Of a stretch of 64,000 nt of DNA, positions 1 to 12,412 are shown piece after piece. The notes beneath the pieces are model-generated. The model saw only the letters and a list, made by a program, of their open reading frames with translations. It was not told the origin of the DNA and ran no database searches. The DNA comes from Certhia americana (taxonomy: Eukaryota; Chordata; Aves; Passeriformes; Certhiidae), in the NCBI GenBank assembly GCA_018697195.1, contig CM031878.1:67697331-67761330 (forward strand), read 5' to 3'. How positions within the stretch are numbered: position 1 is the first letter of the stretch; every line of letters begins with the position of its first letter. A program made the translations under genes and the position numbers.

Positions 1-3000
1 GGGAAACCAGTGGCTATGGGGTGCTCCGGTATGCTGTAATGCAGACTGGTGCATGCCCTTATTTCTGTTGATACAAAACCTGTCAATGCTTCTAGAAAGC
101 AAAGTAATGAGAAGTGTGAGGTCTGCAAAATACAAATTTCTAGCTCTCCTTTGCTGATGCGAGTGAGCTACCTCAGGGTTTGATCTAGTTCAAGACTGTA
201 TGAGAAGTGGAGGGAGGGAGTAAACTATAACACTGAAAATTATCCTAAGAAACCAGGTGACAAAGCATTACTCAGCCACTTAATAGCACTTACACAGTAA
301 AATGAACTGGCATGAGTGGGAAATCTGTGTGTTGGGACTGATGGTATGCCCAGTCATGGCCTCATGGTTTTCTTTTGTAACAGGAGGAGTGGCCTGTATG
401 TAATCATTCATGCTGAATTTACTATTTCACTTCCTCTAAGTCACCACCTCAGTGTTGCCATAGCATTTTAACATGTCTGCATATACAAAAATGTAATTTT
501 CTTGGAGAAATTTAAATGAGGAAGATTTACTTGATACTTTGTGCTCCCTATGGACAATGGCAGGACACAAGACCCCCATGAGGTGTGTAACTGATGTGAA
601 ACAAGTGTGATGCTAATCCTGTCCAAAGGATTGTGAGGAAGCAATGCCAGTTTCATTCCCAAAGAAATGTTTCATTTTAAAAGGAGGTTAAAATCGGATA
701 TTACCTGGTATAGGCACTGCAGTTTTTAAAGAAGATTCCAGAAGGATGAATTTGTTAGACAGCCATTTATCTTGCATTCGCTGCATTTCAATATTGTTTT
801 AAGACCAGTTCCTAAAATGTATTTCTTACTGCTCACCTTGTCTTCTAGCATCACAGTCACAACATGATGAGAAGGACTAACATTTTTAGGCTGATACAAG
901 TGATCAAAGATTATTATAAACTTCTTCTGACAGTGCAGCTGCTTGATTATGTCACCTGCCTCTCCCTCCTACTATGATTATATTTATATGAGCTCTCTGT
1001 TTTATGGCTCTATACATGTGTTAATACCAAATATCTTAATGTTGCAAACAGTCTACTTGACTCTAATGGTAATGGGTTGTGCTGAGATCATTTGTCTTGT
1101 CATGAGTGAATTGATACCCATCCTCAGGAAAAGAGAAGAAATGCAGCTAATTGCAACAAATACTGAACACGGAGAGGTTTTTTCTTTGTACCCTTCTCTT
1201 TTCCGTCTCTGTCCCCTTTTTAAATTTCCTTTAAAGGATTTTGGGAACAAGGACTCAGCATGGATAGGGAAGAGCAGACCCCCATTTTGCTCTGGGACAG
1301 GGACACACTGCTTATAACATGACATGTAAAGGGAACTTTACTTCTACTAGCACTGTAGATGGCTGGCTGAGCAGCAGCAATCACTGAAGTGACTTGATGG
1401 AAGATCTGGATGCCTCCTGCCTGCCACATGCTCAGCAGACTGGTCTGATGGACCAGACTGCTCAGCTGGGGCTACTTTGAGAGAGATTGTTTATTTTGGG
1501 GAGATGTTGATGAAAGTGTGTGCTTCTCTGGCAACTGACCTGCAGTGGGAGATGTCAAGTACCACCAGGATCACCACATATGAGTCCCTCTAGTGCTGCT
1601 GAAATGGCAGGTGAGTTATTAGGCTCCTCCACCACCAGGTAATGAAGAGGATTAAAGAGGGATGCTCCAGCATCCTGCTGGAGCAGCTCCAGCAGCTGCA
1701 GCAGCTCACCTGGGAAGATTTGGCTAAGCAATGTATATATGGATACTGGTACCACCTGTGTAATTCACGGTCTCTCACCTCTAGAAGCAAAGGTGGTCCC
1801 AGCTGCCCTCCTGGACACTTCTCAGAGGGCTGCAACATGGGAACTACTGATTTATATGACATGCAATGCTGAGGCCATGGGAGAGAACAACCCACCTTCT
1901 GAAAATATCATACATGTTTATATTTATCTCTACTGAAATACCTGAGAGGCAAAGTGGCTATCTTGCTAGCACTATGATCCATCAGCTTCTAAGAAATTAC
2001 TTGGGTCTATTAATTTCAAATGCATCTAGTTAATTTTCATGTCTCAGTTTCTGCATCCGCAGGTTGGAAAAGTGAAGCACTCAGGAGACGAAAGTGGGAA
2101 TTCAGGTTGTTCAACAGCTGTGGAAGGAGAGCTCAGACACTGCAGGCTGAGCAGAGGCAAAAAAAGAGATCCTTGAAAAGGATAAACTGAGTTGATGCCT
2201 TGAAAAAACACAAAGATGTTTGCAGTTAGAAAAATTCTACTGTTCACTTTGCTTGCTCTTGATGCTATTCTTTGATTAATAGTGCTAAGGGTCAATAATT
2301 TTTGGTATCATTGTTCATCACAAACAGAAATAAAATAGCTGACTTTTAAAATAAATGTGAGTCAAGGTCCATTTGCTGAAAGAATCAAAATAGTATCTTT
2401 TAAATTTGACATGATATTTTCTTCATAGTTCCTTTCAAATCTGTTTTCATTTCTTTAATAGAAATGTTTGTTAGATGGTCTTGCAAGGAACAATGCTGAG
2501 AATTAAATGAGAAAACATTTTATTACCTTCAGCATGTACAAGCTTTCCTCTAAAGGAAAATCTCACCATTAAGGCACATTTGATGTTCTGCTAAGTGTAG
2601 CAAAGGAGCAAAGATTAGTGACTGAAATATTACAAGGGATTAGGAGCACACCTATAGCTGTGTGGATTTAATAGTTTATGTAGAGGTGCCATTACCCATT
2701 TATAGCAGGTGCTGAACTGTGTGGATTGTTACCACCAGGAAATATGCCGCAAAATACTCAACTGCTGCAGATCCCCACTGTTTTCCCTAAGTCTGTTCCT
2801 CCTCCTCCTTGTGCGAGGTGGGTGCTGGCATGGGAAGATTGGTGGCATTGCCCCTCACTTCCCCTTGTGCGCTCTGCTCTGCGAGGGGCAGCAGCTGGAG
2901 CTCCAATGGCCTGTGGGACATAGAAGGATGTGAGTGAGGCTTGGCAGGACCCAGGATTTAGCTTTGAGGGACCCACCTGCAGCATCTGAGATCCCTGAGA

Positions 3001-5190
3001 AGGCAGCTCCTGGTTTGTTGGGTCTCAAATCAGCTCTGGAGTCCCAAGTGAAGAAGCATCTGCTGTATGACATGTGTGTGCCAGGGAAGGCAAGGCTTGG
3101 GATGGCAGTGCCTGGCATGGCAGAGCAGGAGCAGCTGTGCTCAGCTGTGGGACAGTTAGGATGTGGGAATCCATGACAGCCCCCAGAGCAGGGGCTGAGG
3201 TCCCACAGGAAGAAATACTAGTATAATTCTGACTGTTGGGTTCTAGTTGTCTTGAGCATGGTGTCTTGACAGAAAGAAAATCTTGTTACTGCTCTTGCAT
3301 ACTATGTGTTCAAGAGTGTTACAGAAAAATCTTTTTCTGAGATCTTAAAATCTTAACTGAGAAAGTAAACCAGAAAGGAACTAGTGCGTATTTGGGATCA
3401 GTCCTGTTTTCCATGTGCAGCTGTTACTTTGCAATGTGGAGGATTTTCCACTTGCAAATTCACTTCTGAGGAGCTCAATTACTTTTCCTAAAGAAGTATA
3501 CTAGGGAATTACTTAATTTCTTGTTTCAGTGGCTAGAATATTGCATTGTAAAAACCTTTCCTAAGGCACTTCTTGAACTTAAAGCAAGAAAGGATCTTTC
3601 AGCAAGGTGTGATCTTACACAAATTAAAGCTTTGGTTTTTCAGGTTGAAATTTTCCACTCTCTTCAAAGGTGGAAACAAGTAGTTTTAACCCAGAGGAAG
3701 GTGACTTTGGTAGCAGATTCCTGATTTTAAGGCAGGCACAGAAGCTAACTGAGATATGAAAACAGATGAAATATTGCTAAGACTTGTTACACTTCTATCA
3801 AAGAAGCTTCTGAATACTACCACTGAAGTGCGAAATAACAACAGCTCAGCACACAGTACTACCAACAGTAGTACTACTATGGCACCTTTGTCACCTTTTA
3901 GAAATTAACTTACATCTTGCTGAAGAGAAAACAAACCAACAATCTAACCACTCTAACGAGAACCCCCCAAAAAACTGTTAGTTGGATTATTCTTTGTTTT
4001 ACTATTTAACACCAACTGACTGTAACCCAGAAGAATTACCTCAAATAAATTAAGCAATTTATGTGTTTAGGGGCCTTGAAATAAACAAATTAAATTGAGA
4101 CTGAGGGATGCATTATTGAAAGATGTTTGCTTAAGTACACTGGTTCAGTGTGAAAAAAGTACCCAATTCAGAAGGGCCAAGTGTTGGAAGCTGTTCAGGA
4201 AAGCTATGCTTCTGCTGTGTTGAAGAGCAGAATGCACTTGCTGAAAGTCAGATCAAACAACTGGAGCCCCTGCACTGGCTAGAAAACAGGTTGCTAAAGC
4301 TGTGGCTGAAGTTGCACCATCACTAGGAAGTGACCAGTAAGGTCCCACTTTAAGCAGTACCAGTAGTGGCTGCTGCCTAGCTGTGCTATTTTTGCCTACA
4401 GTTTGCACTTTTTACTGCAACTTTGCCAAAGGACAGAAGATACTAAAAGTACCAGTATGTCTAGAAAGGGATTAGGTTGTTACACTGGCATTTCAAGGAA
4501 ACACTGCATAGCCTGCATGCACCTGAATCCCTCAGCTAAGAGTGAAATTTGTTGATTTCCAGATTGCATGCTAAGGGAAGGACTGCTTTACATTTGTTCT
4601 TTATGCTTCTGCTTTATTATTGCTGGTTGATGTCTGACTGAAATATGGGACCAGACTGATCTTATACTAGTAAGCTGTTCTGTTTTGCTTCATCTCATCT
4701 TGTATTGCTAAGTGCATGCTGCCATTCTGCAGCTCTGCCTTTTGCACCCAGGATCCCAAGCCTGCGATCTGTGCGTCCTTCTGCCTGTCAGCGGGGATCT
4801 GGCAGGTCTGACCTGTGTCACTCTACATATGGCTTGCTTAAGTGCCTAAGAATGGGCTTTTTCACCCTATGTTCATATTTTGTAAAACCAGGACCAGCAA
4901 ATCCCTCCCTGGGCTTGCACATTTTCTTCCTGCTGTACCTCTTGGAATGTAGTTTGCAGCTGTCTGGGTTGGCACTGAAAAGTGCCAATAACATCTGCGG
5001 ATAATGAGCCGGAGAAGAGCAGTTAATGAAGATCTTGTTTCAGAAACTGCTTCTCTCAACCCTAGAATAGCCAGAGACTTGTAGTACATGAGCACGATGT
5101 TCATTGCACAGCGCTATTTTTGTCCCTTTCCCATCTAACCACCTTTCAACAGCTTGCTGTCTGGAACCCCCATCTCATCTTGGTCTGGTA
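1..5190. other. Unique non-coding DNA, no gene recognised
   Basis: AT-rich single-copy-looking DNA. All open frames here are short and several overlap on both strands; none shows a family motif. The stretch at about 2.7-3.2 kb is richer in G+C, which lengthens open frames by chance. A CAG/CTG-rich patch with overlapping inverted repeats lies at 1664-1693. I see no recognised repeat of length in the rest. Confidence 0.6.
1664..1693. repeat. Overlapping inverted repeats (hairpin-forming)
   Basis: The 9-base arm at 1664-1672 (gctccagca) is the exact reverse complement of 1676-1684, with a 3-base loop. The second arm can instead pair with 1686-1693 (gctccagc) with a 1-base loop, so two hairpins compete. 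A short CAG-rich run follows to about 1705. No gene is attached, and the function, if any, is unknown. Confidence 0.6.
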
Positions 5191-5198
5191 GGTTGCAA

Positions 5199-5442
5199 CA
5201 CTGGTCTCCAAAGTGGAGGGGTATGAACCCTAGGTGGTATGCAAGACAACTCACTAGGATACAGGGAAAAAATATCTTTTGTACCATTAATAAACAAGAT
5301 AAAATTATAGTTCTAAAACAGTGTTTACTTCATCCTGTTTTAATTTCTGGGGTTTTGTAGGTTTTATAATGTATGCACTATTTAGTTAAAAGATTTTTTT
5401 TCACTTAAAGGGTGAGCAACCAACAAAATTTGGAGGCCACTG
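5199..5442. mobile_element. Old hAT-like MITE (non-autonomous DNA transposon)
   Basis: A 244-bp segment has imperfect terminal inverted repeats. The left end reads cactggtctccaaagt and the reverse complement of the right end reads cagtggcctccaaatt, 13 of 16 bases the same. CAGTGGTCTCCAA-like ends are typical of hAT/Charlie elements, which make 8-bp target duplications. The flanks ggttgcaa (5191-5198) and gctttaaa (5443-5450) agree at 5 of 8 positions, as expected for an aged duplication. There is no transposase frame, so it would be a deletion derivative or MITE. The class is inferred from the ends; the family name is unknown. Confidence 0.55.
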
Positions 5443-5450
5443 GCTTTAAA

Positions 5451-7463
5451 AGACATCTCAGAAAGCTGACATCTACAACTCTTCAGTTCCATGGAAATCT
5501 AGTCTGGTTTTCCTCTCCAAATCAGTCGGCCCCACCAGGGCTGTCATTTCCCTGATTGTCATCTACACAGGTATTTCAAGACTTCCTGCCATGTAATTTT
5601 CAGTCCCACCTGGAGTCTGTACAAATGGTGGTGTAATCACCAGTTAGGCGGGGATGAATTTGTAGCGTGTCACCACATGGAGCAGGAAGTCAAACCAAAA
5701 AATCTGTCAAATTTATAGGGCCTGCAAAAGCCTGGATGGAGAGTTATGTAATAATTCTGCACAGAAAGAGCAACTAAATTTCAAGTACCAATCTGCCAGC
5801 TGGCGATTTGCTGGGAAATCAAAATCTTTGTTAGAAAATTATACTGACAGCTAAATGGTATATCAATACAGCGCTAGAGCTGGGGTACTGTCTGTCCTCA
5901 GCCACAGGATTGGGAAGGATGCATTCTCTCCTCTTCATTTTGTGATATGGAGATCACCTTTCTTTTATATGCTGTTTGTGGCAGTCTTAAGGCCTTTGTG
6001 ACAGTGACTGTAGCTTGCTGAGAGGTCAGTGAGATTGGTTTTACCCTCTTTAGGCTGACAGTGATCTTGGGTGGAAGGTTTAAACCCCTACAGCAGTTCT
6101 CCCCTGGTGAGTGCAGCTCAGTGTAGCCATAGACACTTAACAAGGTTGGGTTTGTACAGAAGGAGGGCAGTAACTAAATTCAGAATGACCTACTTAAACT
6201 ATGTGTATTGAGTTAGTAGGTACTGATGAAATTCAGTGTAAGAGCTACCAGGCAGTAAGAAAAGAAAATTATGGTGACCTGTGTAGGGTCACCTTCAGCT
6301 GTACTCTTTTGGAGCAAGAAAGCTAATGGGTAAAGGTTTGGAAATTGGTGTATCTGAAACATGTGTGTGAAGTTTTGAATTGATGTATGCAGGGAATATG
6401 CTTGCCTTTAAAAATATGATTGTAAAAGTGCAGGACAAAATCATCCTCTACTGGTAACAATGAAAAATTCTCCCCTGCCCCCCATTTCAATGTTCATCTC
6501 TGCCAACACATGTACCACTGGGAATTGCAAAGGAGGAATCTGTGAGGAAATAGATGGGGGTTAAGGTGCTCCCCTTAGTAATGTATGTGTGGGTTTTTAT
6601 GAGTATCATTTGTCATTTGATGCACTTTGACATGATGGCAGTCACACTGGGGCATAAGCACATCTCCTTGGAAGGAAATGTAAAATTTGGGTTTTGTTCT
6701 CAGACGTTTCTCCTCTAACCTTTGAGAACACAAACTTAGATGTGGATGTTTAGTGTGAACTGTGTCTAACAAGGGCTGCTATAAAGAGATGAGCTGGGAT
6801 CCAAGTAATATGCCATGTCCTAAGCCCCTAAGAGGTTTGCAGTTGAAGACCTTGATTGATTTTATGAAGTGGATTAGTAGGTGATAGGAGCCTGCAGACC
6901 AGAGGTGATTTAGAGTGATGAGACCATCTCCACGTGAAACCTAAATGATCCAGAGTCCTGGTGCTGCTAGAAGGTTAGTTGCTATAAAAGAGGTGAAAGT
7001 ATGAAAACTGAAAAATAACAGGATGATGTGTGTGAAAATGGAAAGATTTTATGTAGCAAATAACATTGTGATCAATACATTGACACAGGTTGATTTTTTT
7101 CAAGAGAAAAGAAACTCTGTTACTGTCTGGTTTTCTAAGCTTGAAATCGACAGCTTCTGGTATGGGTAGAACCTGATTCTTAGTGAAGGAGGGTCTTGAC
7201 ATTGCACACATCCTTGGACCAGCAGTTATATGCACTTCAGGGTCTGAGGGCTGCTCTAGATACATCCCAAACAAAATCCAAGAGCCTCATCAAAATTTAT
7301 TAAACTATCATTAATAGGCAGAAAATTATTTGTAATCAAAGATTTGTATGCTCTCTAGTCTATTCCCAGCCTCTTGGCTCTCTTCTATAAAACACCTAAG
7401 CTAACTAGAAAAACCTCTTACAGTGAAACATGGTTGTCCTGCACTATTGTGCCTTTGCTACTC
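5451..7463. other. Unique non-coding DNA
   Basis: AT-rich DNA between the hAT-like element and the first CR1 tail. No coding, RNA or repeat signature was recognised. Short open frames lack motifs. Confidence 0.6.
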
Positions 7464-7697
7464 TTGAAAAACATTCTTCCCTGAGGAAATAACCAGCCAT
7501 TCTTTTTATGTAATCCAGCATTTGGATTGGAGCAGGTTGCCCAGAGGTGCTGTAAATGCCCCATTGCTGGACATGCCCAAGGCCAGGTTGGAGGGAGATC
7601 TGAGCAACCTGGTTTAGTGGAAGGTTGCCCAAGGCAGGAGGACTGCAACTAGATGATCTTTAAGGTGCCTTCCAACCCAAATCATTCTGTGATTCTA
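7464..7697 (+). mobile_element. CR1 LINE, 3' end fragment
   Basis: This is the last ~230 bp of a CR1 retrotransposon in plus orientation. Typical CR1 tail wording is present in order: gcaggttgcccagagg near 7530, a gccaggttgga phrase at about 7580, an atgatctttaaggt phrase at about 7650, and the terminal attctgtgattcta that ends at 7697. CR1 copies are usually truncated at the 5' end by incomplete reverse transcription, which explains the missing coding part. The left edge at about 7464 is approximate because similarity fades (ttcttccctgagg). It is moderately diverged from the usual pattern. Confidence 0.88.
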
Positions 7698-10600
7698 CAT
7701 TTCTCCCTTCTGTCCCTATGATGCACACTCTTCTCCACAACTGGATTACATTTTAAAGGATGTTTAAATGCATCTTTCCATATGCTGAATAACAAGTGAA
7801 TGGTGATATCTATTCCAAAGTAAACATCAGTAAGTCTGGGGGCTTTTTTGGTTTGTGTTAATATCTTTTTTTATAAATCCATGGGTCTGAAGAAAATAAT
7901 TCACACAGCTGTTAAGTACAGCTATTATGGATTTCTTTCCAACAGGGGATATAAGAAGAGGCTGAAAGCTGAAAAAAACTTCCCAGGAGCACAAAATCTT
8001 GCTAATTTATTGACAGAGAAATTTCAAAAAGACTGCAAAGAACATCTGGCAGTTTCTAGTTTATATTTCTTCTTCTCTAAATATTTCCCTAAATAATTGG
8101 AAGACTTTAATTAAATTGCAGTCTTGACTGTGTTTATCAGCAGACTTTTATGGAACCTTTCATTCTAGGGCCTAGAGCAAATGATTTAAGTCACAAAACG
8201 CTCCCAAAAGATGCACTTTCATGCTACTACTAGGCAAAGAAACAGAAAAAACCAGAAATGGTCCACGACAAGACAACACAGGATACTTGTAGCAGAGGGA
8301 GGAAGGAAGCCTGGGGTGTCTTGGGGTTTCAGACAGTGTGCTGTAAACCAAGCTTGACCAAAACATAATATTTCTGTGTTTTATTACTTCAAAGCCATTT
8401 TACAGGAAAAGATTACTTATAATATAGGAACTAATGGCTAAAATATGCAGGTACCTTTCCAAGGGCAAAAATAATTCCCTAACCTTCTGCAAATGTGATG
8501 CTTTTGTGAGGCAAGCTCACTGCACAGTTTCTTCTGCTCTGCTTAAAAATATCTCACAGTTATCAAGTAAATACATTGCCAGATCCCAGGATGAGCTTCT
8601 TGAGTGCTCTTGACATCACAAATGAAGTTGCCTCTAAATAAATAAACAAGTAAGTAATGTCATGTTGACCCTACTGAATATTAAAAGCTTGTATTTTCTC
8701 CATCTCTCTCATTGAAATTACCATAATTTTATTTCAGCAGTTTTCAGAGTTGTGCTCTGTGTAAGACCTACTCTAACAAGGCCTCTAGTGAAGCTACCTC
8801 CAAAAGCAACTCTAAAAATCACCCTAGCCTTCTTATGAGCCTCCCACAATGCTGTCTGTGCTACCATTCTCAGCTTCACTGAACTAACTGCTTACCTTTG
8901 TGACTAGAATTTTTCTGCCTTAGATTTAGAAAAAACAGCTGCACTTCAAGTGGCATGACTGTACTATTCCTTTGCAAACAGTAAATCTATGTTTAAGTTC
9001 AGAGTGAAATGTATTGTTGTAGTGCTTAAAGCAGGCTAGTTCTTACCCGAAGTGAAACTTCCTCGAAGTGGAAGGTCAACAGCTTCATCAGAGCCATCTC
9101 CAAAATGCTTTTCTTAATGAAAAGGGAGAAATATGCCCCTTTTCTGCCTAGAAGTCAATTATACTTTGGATGGAAAGAAAAGGAAAAAAGCCATTCCTCA
9201 CCTGCCTGTCCATGAGATGTTAATAATCCCTGCAGTATGCAAAATACTTCTGAGCACAGAATTGCATCTGTTATTGAGCTTAATGTATCATTTCATAACT
9301 GGCATGATTATACTTGCAGGGAGGGGGTCAAGTATAGTTAATACACACACATGCAAGAGCTGTTCCAGCAGGTACTGCTAGGACTTGCTATGTTATGTTT
9401 TGATTAACTTAACTCTCCTCTATCCACTGTTCCTCTCTCAGAAAATGCTGAAACTCAAAAGAGTATCTCTTTAAACTAACCAGAGATAAAAATCCAGCTT
9501 GAGAATGTCATGCATTTCTCCTTCAAAGTGCCATACTTTTGTATATTTGTTGTGGTGCCATAGGCACTAGCAGGAGTGTTCCTGGGGCCACAACTGGAGC
9601 AGTGGTGTGTTGCAGTGATTGTACTGTCACCTTCAGAGCTCTGGTACTGGTGGCAGTGGTTCCCTCCCACAGAGGAGAGTCTGAGCCTGCTGTGAAGATC
9701 AAAACTTCCTCCAGCCATGGTCAGTGCTGTTACCATGGCCTCCTATGCCCAAGAAAGCCATTTAAAAGTCCTCTTGTCCCTTTGAAAATTCATCTTCTAA
9801 AGTAAGGGATGCAAGCCTAGAATTATCTTGTTTCCTCCTTGCTCTCTCCCTAGGGACTAGTCAGGCAAAAATCTATACCTGTTGTTGCTTTGTATTTGAT
9901 TTTTCCTCTGGTTTCTCATCACCTGAAGCCAGTTTATATTGTATGTATTTCAGCAGTTTTTGCTGGGAGAGGCATTCATATCCAGGGGACAGATAAATCC
10001 ATAAGGTGGCTTTGGTCTATGTGCCTTGTGGGATACAGAGTACGGGGTGCATGCAGCCTCTCTTTCCTGATCGTGGTCTGAACCAAGCACTCATCTCAGA
10101 TTTATGGAATGGGAAATCTGAGCAGTAGTGCATTGAGGGTACATGGGTATGGCACAGAACATGCTTCGACAAACAGATGTGCATGCACAGGTACGTGCAG
10201 CACTTCATCTGTGTGGAAGAGAAAAACCTTTGGCATTAGGAAAGCCACTGAATGTGCAAAAGGTGAACTTGCCTTTGTGTGTAACATCAGTTGTGCTAGG
10301 AACTGCAGCTCAGAAAGGCTGGCTGAAAGCTGACACAGGGAGTGACTTACCACAAGAAAGAGAGTTTATTTTCTACAAATGGGTTTGTAAGCAAGGAGAC
10401 TAAAAAAAGTTAAATGATTAGAAAGGAGCATGTTTTACTCTGTCATTTCACATAATAGCAAGGCAAGAGGTTTATTCTGGCAAGCAATGGTAAAGGACTT
10501 CAATAAAATAATTCAGGCCTTGATTGAAATGTAACACTTCTGTTCATAAATCAATCCCAAATGACAAAACTATGCATGCATTAGAGAAGAAAAAGAAATA

Positions 10601-11674
10601 GAGTAATAGGTGGATGGAGGAAAGAGGGTATTGTTAAACTATAACGTCAAACATGTTTTTTTCCTATTCCTTTTAATTGCCCAAGCAGTGTCAAAAACCT
10701 AAATAATCAAAATGGAAAAGAATTTCAGCAATAGGGTCCAGAACTGAATAAGTATAACTATCACTGTGACTGTCCCAGGATTATTTAAAACAACTTGATG
10801 AACAGATGTTAAGGAGCGTCAGTGAGGACCATGAATGTCAAATGTTCTGTCTCCTGTGCTGGATATGGGGGCAGTGGCGGTGCCAGACTGTAACTTCCAC
10901 CTCCACACCACTACTTGAGTCCTGCTACAATTAACAACAATCACTGCTTTATCTCTTTCAAAGTATAGCCAGGGACATATGTGAAATCACTCAGTTGCAA
11001 ATGAGGAATAATTTAATGCCTGGTCAATTTAAGCCCCAGTGGAGCACTTGCATTTCCTGCCACATGCTGTCACCAGTGGCCTCAGCAGAAAGGCTGCTCA
11101 CTGGGCAGGGGAGAGCTGACTCAGGCTCCGGGCACCTCTCCACCACTCCTGGTCAGCACAGAGCTAAAAGAAACAGAGGTTGCCTCTGCTGTGTTAGTGT
11201 TCCTGTCTGCCCTTCCTGTCGCGGAGTAGGAAGGATCTCGCAGTCCCCTCCAGTGATCAGCCGGCGTCACTTCTCCCAGCCACTTGTCACCTCTCCCGCA
11301 GTGCCAGGCTGGGCAGCCCAACTCGTCCCGGTATGGATGTGGCAGGGCAGCAGGAGCCAGTCCTGTGCGGCTGGCATCCAGACAGACCCACTGGTGATGG
11401 GTGCGGAGACAAAGCTGTCTCTGTTCCGCCCCCCCCCGGGAGCCAGCCGTGCTCTGTGCAGAGCTGTTGCTGACAGCTGGGTGCCAGAGAGTGTCTGTGG
11501 CGCTGGGGAGGGGACAATGTGTCCCAGGACAGCATGGAGTGCCAGGCTTGCAGAGCTGCCTTTGAGAAGTATCTCTTCTCTCACACTTCTGGGGTCTAAA
11601 ATCTCACTGATGCAGAAACAAATGCAGAATCAGCCCTTTGTTCACAGCCAAATTATCAAGAAATTGTTCATCCA
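7698..11674. other. Unique non-coding DNA with GC-rich right end
   Basis: Mostly AT-rich DNA without recognised repeats. From about 11040 to 11600 base composition shifts to high G+C with several CpGs and a run of nine C at about 11431. An open frame of about 243 codons (ATG at 11001, stop at 11732) runs through this block, but it has no domain, is rich in S, P and R as expected of GC-rich non-coding DNA, and its last ~20 codons lie in CR1 sequence. I do not call it a gene. Confidence 0.55.
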
Positions 11675-12412
11675 GAGGGACCTTAACAGGCTTGAGGAGC
11701 AGCCCCCTGTATCAATACAGGCCAGGGGATGAAGGGGTTGAGAGCAGAGAAGGGTTTGGGGATACTGGTGCATAGAGAGCTGGGCATGTATCAGAAATGG
11801 GCACTGGCAGACCAAAAGGCCAACAATATCCTGGGCTGCATCAAAAGCATCAAAAGCAATGTGAGCAGCAGGATGAAGGAGGAAATTTTGCACCTGAGAC
11901 CCGACCTGGAGTGCTGTGTCCAGTCCTGGGGTCCCCAGCACAGAAAGGACATGGTCTTTCTGCAGGGACTTCAGAGGAGGGACACAGAGATGATCTGGGG
12001 ACTGGAACGCCTCTCCTAAGAAGAAAGGCTGACAGAATTGGGGTTTTTCTGTGTAGAGAAGAGAAGGCTCTGGGGAGACATTACAGCATTTTCCAGTACA
12101 TAAAGGAGGCCTTTTCTTATGAAAGCTGGAGAGATGTGTTTTACAAGGCTATGCAGTCATAGGACAAGGGGAAATGGCTTTAAACTGAAAGAGGGTAGAT
12201 TAGATTAGTTATTAGGAAGCAATTCTTCACTCTGAAGGTGGTAAGGCCCTGGAACAGGTTGCCCAAAGAATCTGTGGATGCCCCATCCCTGAAAGTGTCC
12301 CAGACCAGGCTGGACAGAACTTGGAGCAGCCTGCTCTAGTGGGAAGGATCCCTGACCACAACAGGTGGGTTGCAACTAAGATTTTTTCCTACCCAAACCA
12401 TTCTGTTATTCA
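11675..12412 (+). mobile_element. CR1 LINE, 3' part with end of ORF2
   Basis: A ~740-bp CR1 copy in plus orientation covers the C-terminal end of ORF2 and the 3' UTR. It begins with the conserved gagggaccttaacaggct phrase, lacks roughly 90 bp of expected sequence soon after (judged from memory of the family), then continues through aacaatatcctgggctgcat at about 11824, tttaaactgaaagagggtag at about 12179, and gaacaggttgccca at about 12253, ending ttctgttattca at 12412. The coding part is broken by frameshifts. It is an old, inactive copy. Confidence 0.9.
11797..12162 (+). pseudogene. Degenerate CR1 ORF2 C-terminal remnant
   Basis: Within the CR1 copy, pieces of the ORF2 C-terminal region can be read but not in one frame. 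Phrases such as the one before Leu-Gly-Cys-Ile-Lys (about 11830) and the Cys-Val-Gln-Ser-Trp-Gly-Pro-Gln-His piece (about 11917-11943) belong to the stretch after the reverse transcriptase in intact CR1. Frame changes between them mean no functional protein. The reverse transcriptase catalytic part is absent because of 5' truncation. Confidence 0.7.

Noticed and set aside
949..1317. Hydrophobic open frame of ~122 codons
   Set aside because: The frame has ATG at 949 and a hydrophobic middle, but no known motif, an overlapping frame on the other strand and AT-driven composition.
9049..9061. Palindrome gaagtgaaacttc resembling an interferon-type site
   Set aside because: Contains AGTGAAAC but only one such core, with no second half-site in the right spacing.
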